The notes under the pieces: model-generated
What the model was told of the DNA's origin: nothing
Seen by the model: the letters and a program-made list of their open reading frames with translations, nothing else
The model's database searches: none
Made by a program: the position numbers and the translations under genes
DNA from: Methylomicrobium sp.
GTDB taxonomy: Bacteria > Pseudomonadota > Gammaproteobacteria > Methylococcales > Methylomonadaceae
DNA: 33,006 nt
Assembly: GCA_018333785.1 (NCBI GenBank)
Contig: JAGXSU010000156.1
Coordinates: forward strand, 1-33,006
Direction of reading: 5' to 3'
In this document: piece after piece, positions 18,098-28,402 of the stretch
Numbering within the stretch: the first letter of the stretch is position 1
Layout: every line of letters starts with the position of its first letter

Positions 18098-18233
18098 GAG
18101 AAGGAAATTACCAAACCCATCCTTCCCCGGAGTGATTCAGTCTCAGCAACAGCAATATACTGTCGCTTAAATGTTGTTGAGGCAAGCTCAGTCATAACGA
18201 GAGAGCTTGTCCTGTCCCCTATCCGGCTAAAGC

Positions 18234-20111
<1,878 letters not shown>

Positions 20112-20148
20112 CTAAATCATTTGATAAATCAGGGCGCTGGGAAGATGG

Positions 20149-20229
20149 CTTCCCTACGCCGGTATTAGCCGGAGTCAGGTTCAAAGGGTTTTTCTCAGCA
20201 ACAAGACAAATCCTGAAGCACCCCTAGCC
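20149..20229 (-). promoter_or_regulatory. TPP riboswitch (THI element) controlling thiC
   Basis: Read on the minus strand, the leader contains GGGGTGCTT, CTGAGA, ACCCTTTGAACCTGA, then CCGGCTAATACCGGCGTAGG and GAA. These are the conserved core blocks of the thiamine pyrophosphate aptamer in the right order. It lies about 47 bases before the thiC start. There is no intrinsic terminator between it and the start codon, so control is more likely at translation initiation through the AGGAG site at about 20109-20113. Confidence 0.95.
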
Positions 20230-20593
20230 TTACGGTTATAGGTTTAAACTAAAGGATAATCAGGCATATTGCAAGCTTGAAAAAGGGTTTAAGGCTCATA
20301 AACTGTTCTTTCAAGGCCCCACAATTTCAAATTTTGGTTAAGCTCAGGGCACGGATTACCTGATTAAAGAACATATCGGTTTCACTTCCCAAGCCTGTTT
20401 AATCCGATTTAGGCATACATACCGCAGACCCATCCGTGGATTCATGAAGGCAGCTTTGCAAGCAAGCAATTATGACAGTTTGATGAACTGTATTACGGAT
20501 AACTGCAACCCCCTCATTTATAGTGATTTTCTGCATCTGTTTTTCCATTAGGATAAAATGCCCCGCAAATTAGCAGCCCCGAGGTGTAAACAG
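20230..20593. other. Divergent spacer between thiC leader and phosphate transporter
   Basis: This stretch should hold the promoters of both divergent genes. I see no coding region. GGATAAAATG at about 20550-20559 could contain a -10 region for the transporter, but I could not place a matching -35 with confidence. Confidence 0.35.
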
Positions 20594-22174
20594 ATGGACT
20601 TAAAAAACATCAACCAAATTGAAGAAGCAAGCACATTAACCAAAAAGGATCTGATCAGATTGGGACTTGCGGTCATTTTTATGATCTTTGTTTCCTTGTA
20701 CGTAGGCAACATCACTGACCAGGTTGCAGGCCATAATCTCCTTATTGTTGCGGCTGTGATCGGTGGCTATATGGCCCTTAACATAGGTGCCAACGATGTT
20801 GCCAATAATGTCGGTCCCGCTGTCGGCTCCAATGCGTTGACATTAACCGGGGCAATCATCATAGCTGCCATTTTTGAAGCCTCAGGCGCCATCATAGCGG
20901 GTGGGGAAGTAGTCAGTACCATTAAAGACGGCATCATTAATCCCGAGCAGATTAAAAATACCGATACCTTTATCTGGCTGATGATGGCTGCGCTTCTGGC
21001 TGCGGCTCTTTGGTTAAATATAGCAACCGCCTTAAACGCTCCCGTATCAACGACACATTCCATAGTGGGCGGCATATTAGGGTCCGGCATTGCTGCCGGA
21101 GGCACATCGATTGTCAATTGGCCCGTACTTGTTCAAATCATAACCAGCTGGGTCGTTTCACCGATACTGGGCGGCTTTTTTGCGGCCCTGTTTTTATTCC
21201 TGATCAAAAGAAAAATCACTTACCAGCCTGATATGCTCACTGCTGCGAATAAGTTTGTACCCCTGTTGGTGAGCTTTATGGCGTGGGCTTTTTCAACTTA
21301 TTTGATCATGAAAGGCCTGAAAAACATCTGGAAGGTTGATGTAATTACCGCAACAACACTGGGCTTAGCTATTGCCATAGCAACTTATTTCATCACAAAA
21401 CCTTTGATAACCCATAAATCAAAAGCGTTGGAATCCACTAAAGCCAGCGTCAATTCATTGTTCACAATTCCCTTGATCTGTTCGGCGGCTTTACTCAGCT
21501 TTGCCCATGGCGCAAATGATGTCGCCAATGCAGTAGGGCCTCTTGCCGCTATCAATGATGCGTTGGTAAGTCATGATGTGGCAAGCAAAGCATCGATACC
21601 CCTGTGGGTCATGTTTGTGGGTGCCGTCGGTATATCGCTGGGACTTGCGCTGTATGGACCCAAACTGATTCGCACCGTTGGCAGCGAAATTACGGAACTC
21701 GACAAAATGCGCGCGTTTTGTATTGCGATGTCAGCCGCCATCACCGTGATATTTGCCAGCCAGTTAGGACTTCCGATCAGTTCAACCCATACCGCCGTAG
21801 GCGCTGTTTTCGGCGTGGGTTTTTTACGCGAATACCTGAAACACAGTAACGCCAAGCGAATGGAGGAAATCAGAGCGCATCACGAGCATGATGCCCCGGA
21901 AAAAATTGCCGCCTTCTTAAACGAGTTTAAAAAAGCATCGATCGATAAAAAAGGCTTAATGTTGAAAGAACTGAAACAACAAGCCAAAATCGAACAAGAG
22001 CATTCCTTGTTAACCAAAAAAGAACGAAAAAGCCTCAAAAAAGTCTATCGCCAGGAATTAGTCAAACGTTCGCATCTTTATAAAATTGCGGCAGCCTGGC
22101 TCATCACTGTGCCTTTATCGGCTCTGCTTGCGGGTATTTTATTTTTTACTATCAGAGGCATCATGCTGCCTTGA
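20594..22174 (+). CDS. PiT-family inorganic phosphate transporter
   Basis: A 526-residue membrane protein with the two inverted PiT signature motifs, GANDVANNVGPAVG at about 65-78 and GANDVANAVGPL at about 306-317, plus the paired APVSTTHSIVGG and LPISSTHTAVGA motifs. About eleven or twelve transmembrane helices are evident. PiT proteins import phosphate, or metal-phosphate, using the proton or sodium gradient. Before the last helix there is a roughly 85-residue charged, lysine-rich cytoplasmic region (about 422-505) with a likely coiled coil, as in many bacterial PiT proteins. I start at MDLKNIN (20594), preceded by GAGGTG, rather than at an ATG 36 bp upstream with no ribosome site. It stands alone, without a PhoU-like partner gene nearby. 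Confidence 0.93.
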   Translation: MDLKNINQIEEASTLTKKDLIRLGLAVIFMIFVSLYVGNITDQVAGHNLLIVAAVIGGYMALNIGANDVANNVGPAVGSNALTLTGAIIIAAIFEASGAIIAGGEVVSTIKDGIINPEQIKNTDTFIWLMMAALLAAALWLNIATALNAPVSTTHSIVGGILGSGIAAGGTSIVNWPVLVQIITSWVVSPILGGFFAALFLFLIKRKITYQPDMLTAANKFVPLLVSFMAWAFSTYLIMKGLKNIWKVDVITATTLGLAIAIATYFITKPLITHKSKALESTKASVNSLFTIPLICSAALLSFAHGANDVANAVGPLAAINDALVSHDVASKASIPLWVMFVGAVGISLGLALYGPKLIRTVGSEITELDKMRAFCIAMSAAITVIFASQLGLPISSTHTAVGAVFGVGFLREYLKHSNAKRMEEIRAHHEHDAPEKIAAFLNEFKKASIDKKGLMLKELKQQAKIEQEHSLLTKKERKSLKKVYRQELVKRSHLYKIAAAWLITVPLSALLAGILFFTIRGIMLP

Positions 22175-22210
22175 TACGGATCTTCACCCGACGGGATGAT
22201 TTAACCATGG

Positions 22211-22243
22211 GGCTTGACGGCGGCATCCCTGCTGCCGACAGCC
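22211..22243. repeat. Short GC-rich hairpin repeat, copy 1
   Basis: GGCTTGACGGCGGCATCCCT then GCTGCCGACAGCC forms a compact stem (GGCGGC with GCTGCC). The same sequence with minor changes recurs at 29928-29958 inside a larger repeat region. Confidence 0.6.
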
Positions 22244-22415
22244 CTGCAAAACATACGCCCCCTTTTTTGATCATTAAACCGGGAATTGCTGGTACCGGCT
22301 AACTGAATTATCAAAAACTCAGACAATGCGTTACCCCTGCTTGAGCCATTAATAAAGAATTGAATACTCAGCCAAACGGCAGCTGAGTGGCCTAAATTCA
22401 CCTAAGGTCTGTTAC

Positions 22416-22444
22416 TTGCTTGTAAATTGCCCGCTTTCTAATAA
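22416..22444 (+). promoter_or_regulatory. Candidate sigma-70 promoter of the MSHA operon
   Basis: TTGCTT at 22416-22421 and TAATAA at 22439-22444 are separated by 17 bases, a good match to -35 and -10 hexamers. The expected start of transcription is about 35 bases before the mshI GTG. Chosen by eye. Confidence 0.4.
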
Positions 22445-22479
22445 ACTTGATTTAGTTCACACTTTCCGGATTAAATCAG

Positions 22480-23458
22480 GTGCAGTTTGTAAACAGACTT
22501 TTCGGCAAAAAACAGATCTCATTGGGTATCGTAGGCCTCAGCCTTTTACCTAACGGCATCAGCATTGCCATATCCCAATACAATGAGAGCAATGAACTAA
22601 GACTGGTTCATTGCGAATTCATAGCCACAGACCAACCGCCGGATTTAACCGTTGCCTTAGCCGGCTTGTTCCAACTGTATCCTTTGGACCGTTTCGATTG
22701 CCATCTGGTTTTAACGCTTGATAATTACCGGCATATCCAACATAGAAGCGCCACCGGTCGCCGATAACGAACTCACCGAAGCCATACGCTGGAAAATCCA
22801 GGACTTGATCGATTTTCCGGTGGATAAAGCGGTTATCGACTATTTCTCATCACCGCCAACCGGGCGCGTCAACAGCGGAAAATCCCTGGATATTATCGCA
22901 AGCCCCATCGATACGATTAAAAATCAGGTCGAGCTTTGCAAAAAAGCCAATCTTAATATCAAGGTAATCGATATTCAGGAAACCTCTTTACGAAATTTAG
23001 CTGCATTACTGCCCGAAAACGAACGAGGCGTTGCCATTTTGTATCTGCAGGACAGCAACGGCATGATCATCCTGCAAAAACAAGCCACTATTTATCTCTC
23101 CCGCAAATTTAATACCGGCATAGATAAACTGGGACTGGCCAACAGTACGTCTGGCAATGACCGAGCAAAATCCGAACAAAGCTCTCTGGCACTGGAAATC
23201 CAGCGTTCACTGGATTATGTAGAAAGCGTATACGGCATCCCCCCTTTTTCCGGATTAGCGGTCATACCCATCGCCCAAAATACACAAAGTCTTTTGGAAA
23301 TCTTGAACGACCATCACGGCATTACCGCACGCATTATGGACCTTTCCACCATCTTGGACAGCGACATCATGCTGGACGACCTGACACAATCGCTATGCGC
23401 CCCTGTGATCGGCGCAACCTGGCGTTATACCGTTGAGAAACTATGCTCCAGCAAGTAA
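22480..23458 (+). pseudogene. mshI: MSHA biogenesis protein MshI, split by a one-base frameshift
   Basis: MshI is a PilM-like actin-fold protein of the pilus inner-membrane complex. The first part opens with a GTG at 22480 and encodes MQFVNRLFGKKQISLGIVGL and onward through LVLTLDNYRHIQ to codon 22738-22740, then runs out of frame and stops at 22765-22767. The rest continues in another frame from 22742 as IEAPPVADNELTEAIRWKIQ, then DLIDFPVDKAVIDYF, the usual MshI block, to the stop at 23458. Removing the single C at 22741 restores one protein of about 325 residues with the expected spacing between the conserved Tyr and the (V/I)EAP motif. An ATG inside (22718) could give a 246-residue fragment. 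The cause is either a real mutation or a base error in the assembly. Its end overlaps the next gene by 16 bp. Confidence 0.85.
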
Positions 23459-24069
23459 ATCTTTATCAGGATATTGTCAAACCGAATGGAGATAAAATCC
23501 GGTTGCCCCTCTACGGGTCCTTATTTCTGACGGGCTTGATACTGATAATCGGCATGACATTGCACGCCGTCTGGACAAACTATTCACTCAATACCTCAAT
23601 CGCATCCGCCCAGCAGCAACTCAAGATCGAAACATATCACGTAGACCAATTGATTGCCCAGTTGCCTCCCGAGAAAGAAGAGGCGCGGACACGGCTGGAA
23701 ATAGAACGCTATCAAGTTCAATTGAAAGAATTGAGTCAAAGCCTGCAATTGCTTAAATCAGACAACGCCATGCAAACCCAGGGTTTCTCTGGTTATTTTA
23801 ACGCCTTAAGCAACCAGGGTTTTCAGGGGCTCTGGCTAAAACACATTTATCTCAGTGCCGAGCCGCCGCTTTTCAAATTTGAGGGCAGCACGCTAAAACC
23901 CAAATTAATCGCACGTTTCATCCAGAAACTGCAAAAGGAATCCATCTTTCAAGGCCAGCATTTTTCTTCATTGACAGCAGAGCAGTCTGCCACAGAAAAG
24001 GCCTTCATTGACTTTTCACTTGCCACCACATCTGAATTACCTGTCGAGTCGGAGCCTCATGCTAAATAA
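23443..24069 (+). CDS. PilN-like MSHA biogenesis protein (MshI2-type)
   Basis: A 208-residue bitopic inner-membrane protein of the PilN class. A short cytoplasmic N-terminus starts MLQQVNLYQDIV, a typical PilN-like opening (QxNLY) that contacts the PilM-like partner. A transmembrane helix follows (about 26-46), then a periplasmic coiled coil (about 55-110) and a small ferredoxin-like domain with GFSGYFNALSNQGFQGLWLK, which matches the GF...L..L..QGLWL pattern of the MSHA proteins. The gene begins inside the last codons of mshI and ends inside the start of mshJ (11-bp overlap), so translation is probably coupled. It is intact. Confidence 0.8.
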   Translation: MLQQVNLYQDIVKPNGDKIRLPLYGSLFLTGLILIIGMTLHAVWTNYSLNTSIASAQQQLKIETYHVDQLIAQLPPEKEEARTRLEIERYQVQLKELSQSLQLLKSDNAMQTQGFSGYFNALSNQGFQGLWLKHIYLSAEPPLFKFEGSTLKPKLIARFIQKLQKESIFQGQHFSSLTAEQSATEKAFIDFSLATTSELPVESEPHAK

Positions 24070-24613
24070 TTACAAAGCTCGTTTTGATGCGTTAAATCAG
24101 CGCGAAAAAATCCTGGTAGCGGCGGCGGCACTGATGGTGACTTGGGGCTTATGGGATAAGCTTGTTTTACAGCCGCTTGCCAAAAAGCAAAGCCAGCTCG
24201 AAAAATCCTTGTCGGCCATCGATCAACGTATCGCCACACAAAAACAAACCGCACTTGAACTTGAAAGCACTACCCTGGAAGGCGGCCTCAAATCGTCTAA
24301 AACGGTATTAAGTGATTTGAAAAATCAATATTCCGAGCTTGAAAACCAGCTTAACAAAGAAGACAAAAAGTTCGTACCACCCAAATTAATGGCAAAACTT
24401 CTGGGTGACATGCTTAATCAGGCACCGGATCTGTCATTGATCAAACTTGAAACACTGCCCATGATTCAGCTGACTCAGGCAAAAAATACGTTCCCTGTTT
24501 ATAAACATGGATTGAGCATCAGCTTTACAGGCAATTATTTCAGCACAGTCCAATACCTGAAAAATCTGGAGTCCCTACCCTGGCATTTTTACTGGGAAAA
24601 CATCGATTACTAG
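24059..24613 (+). CDS. mshJ: MSHA biogenesis protein MshJ, shortened by an in-frame TAG
   Basis: A PilO-like inner-membrane protein: transmembrane helix about 15-35 (ILVAAAALMVTWGLWDKLVL), coiled coil about 40-110, then a ferredoxin-like domain (SISFTGNYFSTVQYLKNLES, LPWHFYWENIDY). I start at MLNNYKARFD (24059) because CGGAG precedes it, not at 24008. The frame stops at TAG 24611-24613 after 184 codons. Reading through it gives 25 more codons (VKDHPQALTTFTIYTLSFEE then TWLGV) and a TAA at 24689-24691. That tail is exactly what MshJ proteins end with (TLS.EE.W.GV) and would give about 210 residues, the family length. So the gene has probably suffered a nonsense change, or the base is an error. 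Confidence 0.85.
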   Translation: MLNNYKARFDALNQREKILVAAAALMVTWGLWDKLVLQPLAKKQSQLEKSLSAIDQRIATQKQTALELESTTLEGGLKSSKTVLSDLKNQYSELENQLNKEDKKFVPPKLMAKLLGDMLNQAPDLSLIKLETLPMIQLTQAKNTFPVYKHGLSISFTGNYFSTVQYLKNLESLPWHFYWENIDY

Positions 24614-24680
24614 GTCAAAGACCATCCACAGGCTTTAACGACGTTTACGATTTACACCTTGAGTTTTGAGGAGACATGGC

Positions 24681-25007
24681 TTGGCGTTTAACCTGCTGCT
24701 CGTCTTTTTAATCAGCGCTCTAACGACTGCTGCGGCATTAGGACAGGGGTATGACCCGACACAACCCGATACACCCCTGACACAGGCACCGGATGATGCC
24801 ACAGACGCCGAAGCCTTGACACTTTCCGGGATTTGGCGGACTCAAAAATCCAGCCACGCAAGAATTAACGGCATGCTTGTCAAACAAGGCCAAATTCTGA
24901 CCAATGGCGCACACGTCATCAGTATCAGAACTGATCGCGTCATAGTTGAACATAACGGCGTCCGTCAGACGCTGCATTTAATTTCTCATCCCATCAAAAA
25001 ACGGTAA
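24681..25007 (+). CDS. mshK: MSHA biogenesis protein MshK (PilP-like)
   Basis: A 108-residue exported protein. It starts from TTG at 24681 with GAGGAG ahead of it (an alternative TTG at 24666 lacks one), giving MAFNLLLVFLISALTTAAAL as signal peptide. The mature part has a YDPTQP motif typical of MshK/PilP N-termini, a flexible linker, and a small beta domain with LSGIWRTQKSSHARINGMLV, GQIL and VIVEHNGVRQTLHL. PilP-like proteins link the inner-membrane PilN/PilO-like complex to the secretin. In the ancestral layout its start would overlap the end of mshJ by 11 bp. With the early TAG the distance becomes 67 bp, which may weaken translational coupling. Confidence 0.82.
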   Translation: MAFNLLLVFLISALTTAAALGQGYDPTQPDTPLTQAPDDATDAEALTLSGIWRTQKSSHARINGMLVKQGQILTNGAHVISIRTDRVIVEHNGVRQTLHLISHPIKKR

Positions 25008-25025
25008 CCAGCAAAAGACTTAATA

Positions 25026-26678
25026 ATGAAAAAAATCACACTCTCATTCAGTCTCACACTCACCGTTTTGGTTGTATCCTGTGCAGATATCAAATCTCCA
25101 GAATCGCAGCAGGTTGCCAATTTTTTCGCTGATGTAAACGAGTCGTCCACCTTAATCCAGGACGCTGAAATCAGGGCGCAGCAAACGATTTCAGCCCAAT
25201 CGCCAGAGACACTGACGATGGACAGAAACGTTGGCTATCAACGAGAACGCCTGCCTGTCTTTGATGTTTCAGTGCATGGCGTAGATGCCCGCGAATTCTT
25301 TCTGGGTCTGGTCATTGATACCGAAGAAAACATGCTGGTTCATCCTGAGGTCACTGGAAATATTACGCTGGAATTAAAGCACGTCAGCGTACCGCAGGTG
25401 CTCGAAGCGGTTCGAAAAGTCTATGGTTATGACTATAAATTGAACGAAATCGGTTACATGGTTTATCCGGCGACTTTACAAACCAAAATTTTTAAAATCA
25501 ACCGGCTGGATTTGGTCAGAGAAGGCCGATCCAACACCCGGGTGTCATCGGGGCAAATAGCGGACACCTCCGATTCAGAGGCAACGGCAACGGATAGCTC
25601 TGCTAATGAAAACGGCAGGAACATCGGCACCAATACCACCGGCAGCTCCATCAATACCAAAACCGAAACGGACTTTTGGTCCGAGTTGGACATGGCTTTA
25701 CAATCGATTCTCTCGGTAGACAAGCAAGCCACAACGGTCATCAACCGCCAATCCGGCACTGTTGTGGTGAGAGCCAAGCCGATGCAACTGCGTGAAATCG
25801 AGGATTTTATCAGCATGACTCAAGCCCAGATTAGCCGTCAGGTTGTTCTGGAAGCGAAAATTCTCGAAATTATTCTGGATGAAGCCCATCAAACCGGCGT
25901 CAGCTGGGAAAGTATTGTCAGAGAGGGCATTGACAAAGCGCCGCTGGTCACAGGCAATCCTCTAGGAGCATTGAATCTGGCTAAAGATACGTTTGATGTG
26001 TTTACTATTGGTGCCACGGCAGGCGACTTTAGCGCGTTTGTGGAATTGCTGGAAAGCCAGGGCAAAGCCAACATTTTATCGAGCCCGCGCATTTCAACAC
26101 TCAACAATCAAAAAGCCATCATCAAAGTGGGACAGGATGAGTTTTTTATCACCGATGTCTCATCGACCAACTCGACGTTGGCCAATGCGCCCAGCCAGGC
26201 ATCCAACACCATTACCCAGGACATTACCTGGACGCCTTTTTTCTCAGGCATCGTACTGGATGTAACGCCGCAAATCGATGACGACGAGGATATTACCCTG
26301 CATATCCATCCGTCTATCACCCGAGTGGTAGAGCAAAGGAAAAAATTTATTGTCAATGCTCAAGAAGGTGAAATTCCTCTTGCTCAAAATACGGTCAGAG
26401 AATCGGACAGCATCGTAAAAGCGCGTAATGGCCAGATCATCGTTTTGGGCGGACTGATGCAGGAAACGATTGAGGAAGATAAAGAGGGTGGCGCCGGTTT
26501 GGCCCAGATTCCTTATCTGGGCAATTTGTTCAGAATCAACAAAGGTAAAACGCAAAAAACCGAACTGATCATTTTACTAAAACCCACTATCATTAAATCG
26601 CAAAGTGACTGGCAATCCGATCTGATACCCAGTCAACAGCGTTTCGAACAACTTAATTCGAAACAACTATGGAAGTAA
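25026..26678 (+). CDS. mshL: MSHA outer-membrane secretin MshL
   Basis: A 550-residue secretin that forms the outer-membrane channel for the pilus. It starts with a lipoprotein signal (LTVLVVSC, Cys19). N-terminal periplasmic domains follow: FDVSVHGVDAREFFLGLVID (about 79-98, secretin N0/STN type) and NITLELKHVSVPQVLEAV. A low-complexity Ser/Thr/Asn linker spans about 178-215, then an N1-type domain with NRQSGTVVVRAKPMQLREIE, and the secretin domain about 270-535 with VVLEAKILEIILDEAHQTGV, VLDVTPQID and QIPYLGNLF. The frame is complete. It follows mshK by 18 bp and precedes mshE by 22 bp. The ribosome binding site is weak. Confidence 0.93.
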   Translation: MKKITLSFSLTLTVLVVSCADIKSPESQQVANFFADVNESSTLIQDAEIRAQQTISAQSPETLTMDRNVGYQRERLPVFDVSVHGVDAREFFLGLVIDTEENMLVHPEVTGNITLELKHVSVPQVLEAVRKVYGYDYKLNEIGYMVYPATLQTKIFKINRLDLVREGRSNTRVSSGQIADTSDSEATATDSSANENGRNIGTNTTGSSINTKTETDFWSELDMALQSILSVDKQATTVINRQSGTVVVRAKPMQLREIEDFISMTQAQISRQVVLEAKILEIILDEAHQTGVSWESIVREGIDKAPLVTGNPLGALNLAKDTFDVFTIGATAGDFSAFVELLESQGKANILSSPRISTLNNQKAIIKVGQDEFFITDVSSTNSTLANAPSQASNTITQDITWTPFFSGIVLDVTPQIDDDEDITLHIHPSITRVVEQRKKFIVNAQEGEIPLAQNTVRESDSIVKARNGQIIVLGGLMQETIEEDKEGGAGLAQIPYLGNLFRINKGKTQKTELIILLKPTIIKSQSDWQSDLIPSQQRFEQLNSKQLWK

Positions 26679-26700
26679 TGAAGCTCCGGATATTGATTCT

Positions 26701-28401
26701 ATGGACCTGAAAAAAAAAATCCGCATTGGTGATTTACTGGTTCAGAACCGGATCATCAGTCATGAACAATTATTGACCGCACTGGCGGAGCAGAAAAAAA
26801 CCGGCCGGAAAATTGGCCGGACGCTCATCGATTTGAATTTGATTAAAGAAATCGAATTGCTCAATTTCCTGTCACGGCAACTGCAAATTCCGTTTTTAAA
26901 TATTTCTCAATACCCCCGCAAAGCCGAAGTCGTCAAACTATTGCCCGAAAGTCTGGCACGCCGTTTCCGGGTCATGTTGCTGGAAGACAATGACAGCGAT
27001 GTGTTGCTGGCAATGGCCGACCCTACCGATCTGCTGGGCCTGGATGAATTATCCCGTATCCTTCAAAAATCCATTCGCGTTGCTGTCGTCAAAGAATCGG
27101 ATTTACTGACTGCGATCGACCAGTCGTACCGTCACACCGATGAAATCTCCAATCTGGCCGAGCAGCTACAGGAAGAAATCAGCGCCAATGATGTTGATCT
27201 GGGTCATTTGCTCGCAAGCGATGAAGTGACCGATGCACCGGTGGTCAAATTACTGCAGTCGTTATTTGAAGATGCCGTCAAAGCCAATGCGTCGGATATC
27301 CATATCGAACCGGACGAGAGCGTTCTGCGTATCAGGCAGCGTGTCGATGGCGTTCTGATTGAACAAATACTCAATGAAATCAGCATTGCTCCGGCAGTAG
27401 CGGTCAGGCTTAAATTGATGGCCGGGCTTAATATTTCTGAAAAGCGCCTGCCCCAGGACGGCCGGTTCAATGTCAGAGTCAAAGGCCGCACGCTGGATGT
27501 CAGATTATCAACTTTGCCGGTACAACACGGCGAATCCATCGTCATGCGGCTGCTCGATCATGCTCAGGGCTTATTAAGCCTTGATGCATTGGGAATCCCA
27601 GCGGATATACTCACTACCTTCAAAAGACATGTTAAAAGTCCGCATGGCCTGATTCTGGTGACAGGCCCTACCGGTAGCGGTAAAACAACCACGCTATACG
27701 CCGCGCTAAATGAAATCAATGACTCACAGACTAAAATCATTACGGCAGAAGATCCGATTGAATACAGCCTGCCCCGTATCAATCAAACCCAGGTCAATGC
27801 CAAAGTCGGACTGACATTCGCGGGCATCCTGCGTTCGGCACTCAGGCAAGACCCCGATATCATTTTAGTGGGTGAAATGCGCGACACCGAAACGGCTGAT
27901 ATAGCCATTCGCGCCTCGATTACCGGCCATTTGGTGTTCTCTACGCTGCATACCAACGGCGCGGTAGAAACGGCGACACGATTGATGGATATGGGCGTAG
28001 AAGGCTACATTCTCGCCAGCTCACTGCGCGTCATAATGGCTCAACGGCTGGTCAGAAGAATTTGCGAGCATTGCGCTGAACCGACAATACCGGAACAAGG
28101 CCAGCAGATCTGGCTGCAAAAACTCAATCAGGATAACTTGACCCACATCGAATTCAAGCAGGGCAGTGGCTGCCCGCATTGCAACAACACCGGATACAAA
28201 GGGCGCATTGGGGTTTATGAACTGCTGGAACTCAATGCGCTGACGCTGGATGCACTGCGGAGAAACGACTCTGCGGCGTTCACGCGCGATGCGCTGGAAA
28301 CGCCCGGATTCAAACGTTTCTCGCATTGCGCGCTGGAGTATGCAAAACAGGGGCTGACGTCCCTGTCCGAAGTCCTGCGTATCGCAGGCGAGATGGATTG
28401 A
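26701..28401 (+). CDS. mshE: MSHA pilus extension ATPase MshE, c-di-GMP-binding type
   Basis: A 566-residue PilB/GspE-type hexameric ATPase that powers pilus extension. The N-terminal MshEN domain has the two 24-residue c-di-GMP motifs in tandem: residues 8-31 (R-I-G-D-L-L... L...L..Q) and 37-60 (K-I-G-R-T-L... L...L..Q), separated by the expected five residues (32-36). Only small changes from RLGxxL are seen. The ATPase domain has Walker A GPTGSGKTT (322-330), Asp box ITAEDPIEY (347-355), Walker B region DIILVGEMRD (386-395) and His box GHLVFSTLHTN (409-419). A four-cysteine zinc site is formed by CEHC and CPHC. In the Vibrio locus mshM and mshN lie between mshL and mshE, but here they are absent. 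Confidence 0.95.
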   Translation: MDLKKKIRIGDLLVQNRIISHEQLLTALAEQKKTGRKIGRTLIDLNLIKEIELLNFLSRQLQIPFLNISQYPRKAEVVKLLPESLARRFRVMLLEDNDSDVLLAMADPTDLLGLDELSRILQKSIRVAVVKESDLLTAIDQSYRHTDEISNLAEQLQEEISANDVDLGHLLASDEVTDAPVVKLLQSLFEDAVKANASDIHIEPDESVLRIRQRVDGVLIEQILNEISIAPAVAVRLKLMAGLNISEKRLPQDGRFNVRVKGRTLDVRLSTLPVQHGESIVMRLLDHAQGLLSLDALGIPADILTTFKRHVKSPHGLILVTGPTGSGKTTTLYAALNEINDSQTKIITAEDPIEYSLPRINQTQVNAKVGLTFAGILRSALRQDPDIILVGEMRDTETADIAIRASITGHLVFSTLHTNGAVETATRLMDMGVEGYILASSLRVIMAQRLVRRICEHCAEPTIPEQGQQIWLQKLNQDNLTHIEFKQGSGCPHCNNTGYKGRIGVYELLELNALTLDALRRNDSAAFTRDALETPGFKRFSHCALEYAKQGLTSLSEVLRIAGEMD

Positions 28402-28402
28402 A

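Larger units (their letters stand above)
17739..18233. other. Intergenic region with a short hairpin repeat and the thiC terminator
   Basis: About 500 bases with no gene seen. 17835-17866 is a small inverted repeat (GGTAGGGTG near one end, CACCCACC at the other). A strong terminator hairpin lies at 18070-18097 (listed separately). A further purine-rich stretch at 17873-17900 has no evident role. Confidence 0.5.
22175..22479. other. Spacer before the MSHA operon with a short hairpin repeat
   Basis: About 300 bases with no gene. It carries one GACGGCGGC-type hairpin (22211-22243) and, near its end, a good candidate promoter for the MSHA genes (22416-22444). A 66-codon minus-strand frame crosses the repeat but lacks coding signs. 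Confidence 0.5.

Noticed and set aside
22201-22401. 66-codon minus-strand open frame upstream of the MSHA operon
   Set aside because: It overlaps a GC-rich hairpin repeat and the sequence resembles nothing coding.
22738-22745. Programmed ribosomal frameshift in mshI
   Set aside because: There is no slippery heptamer, no downstream pseudoknot seen, and MshI homologues are single-frame genes.
24611-24613. TAG read as pyrrolysine or another special codon
   Set aside because: No Pyl genes or other support are visible, and MshJ has no need for such a residue. A mutation or base error is simpler.
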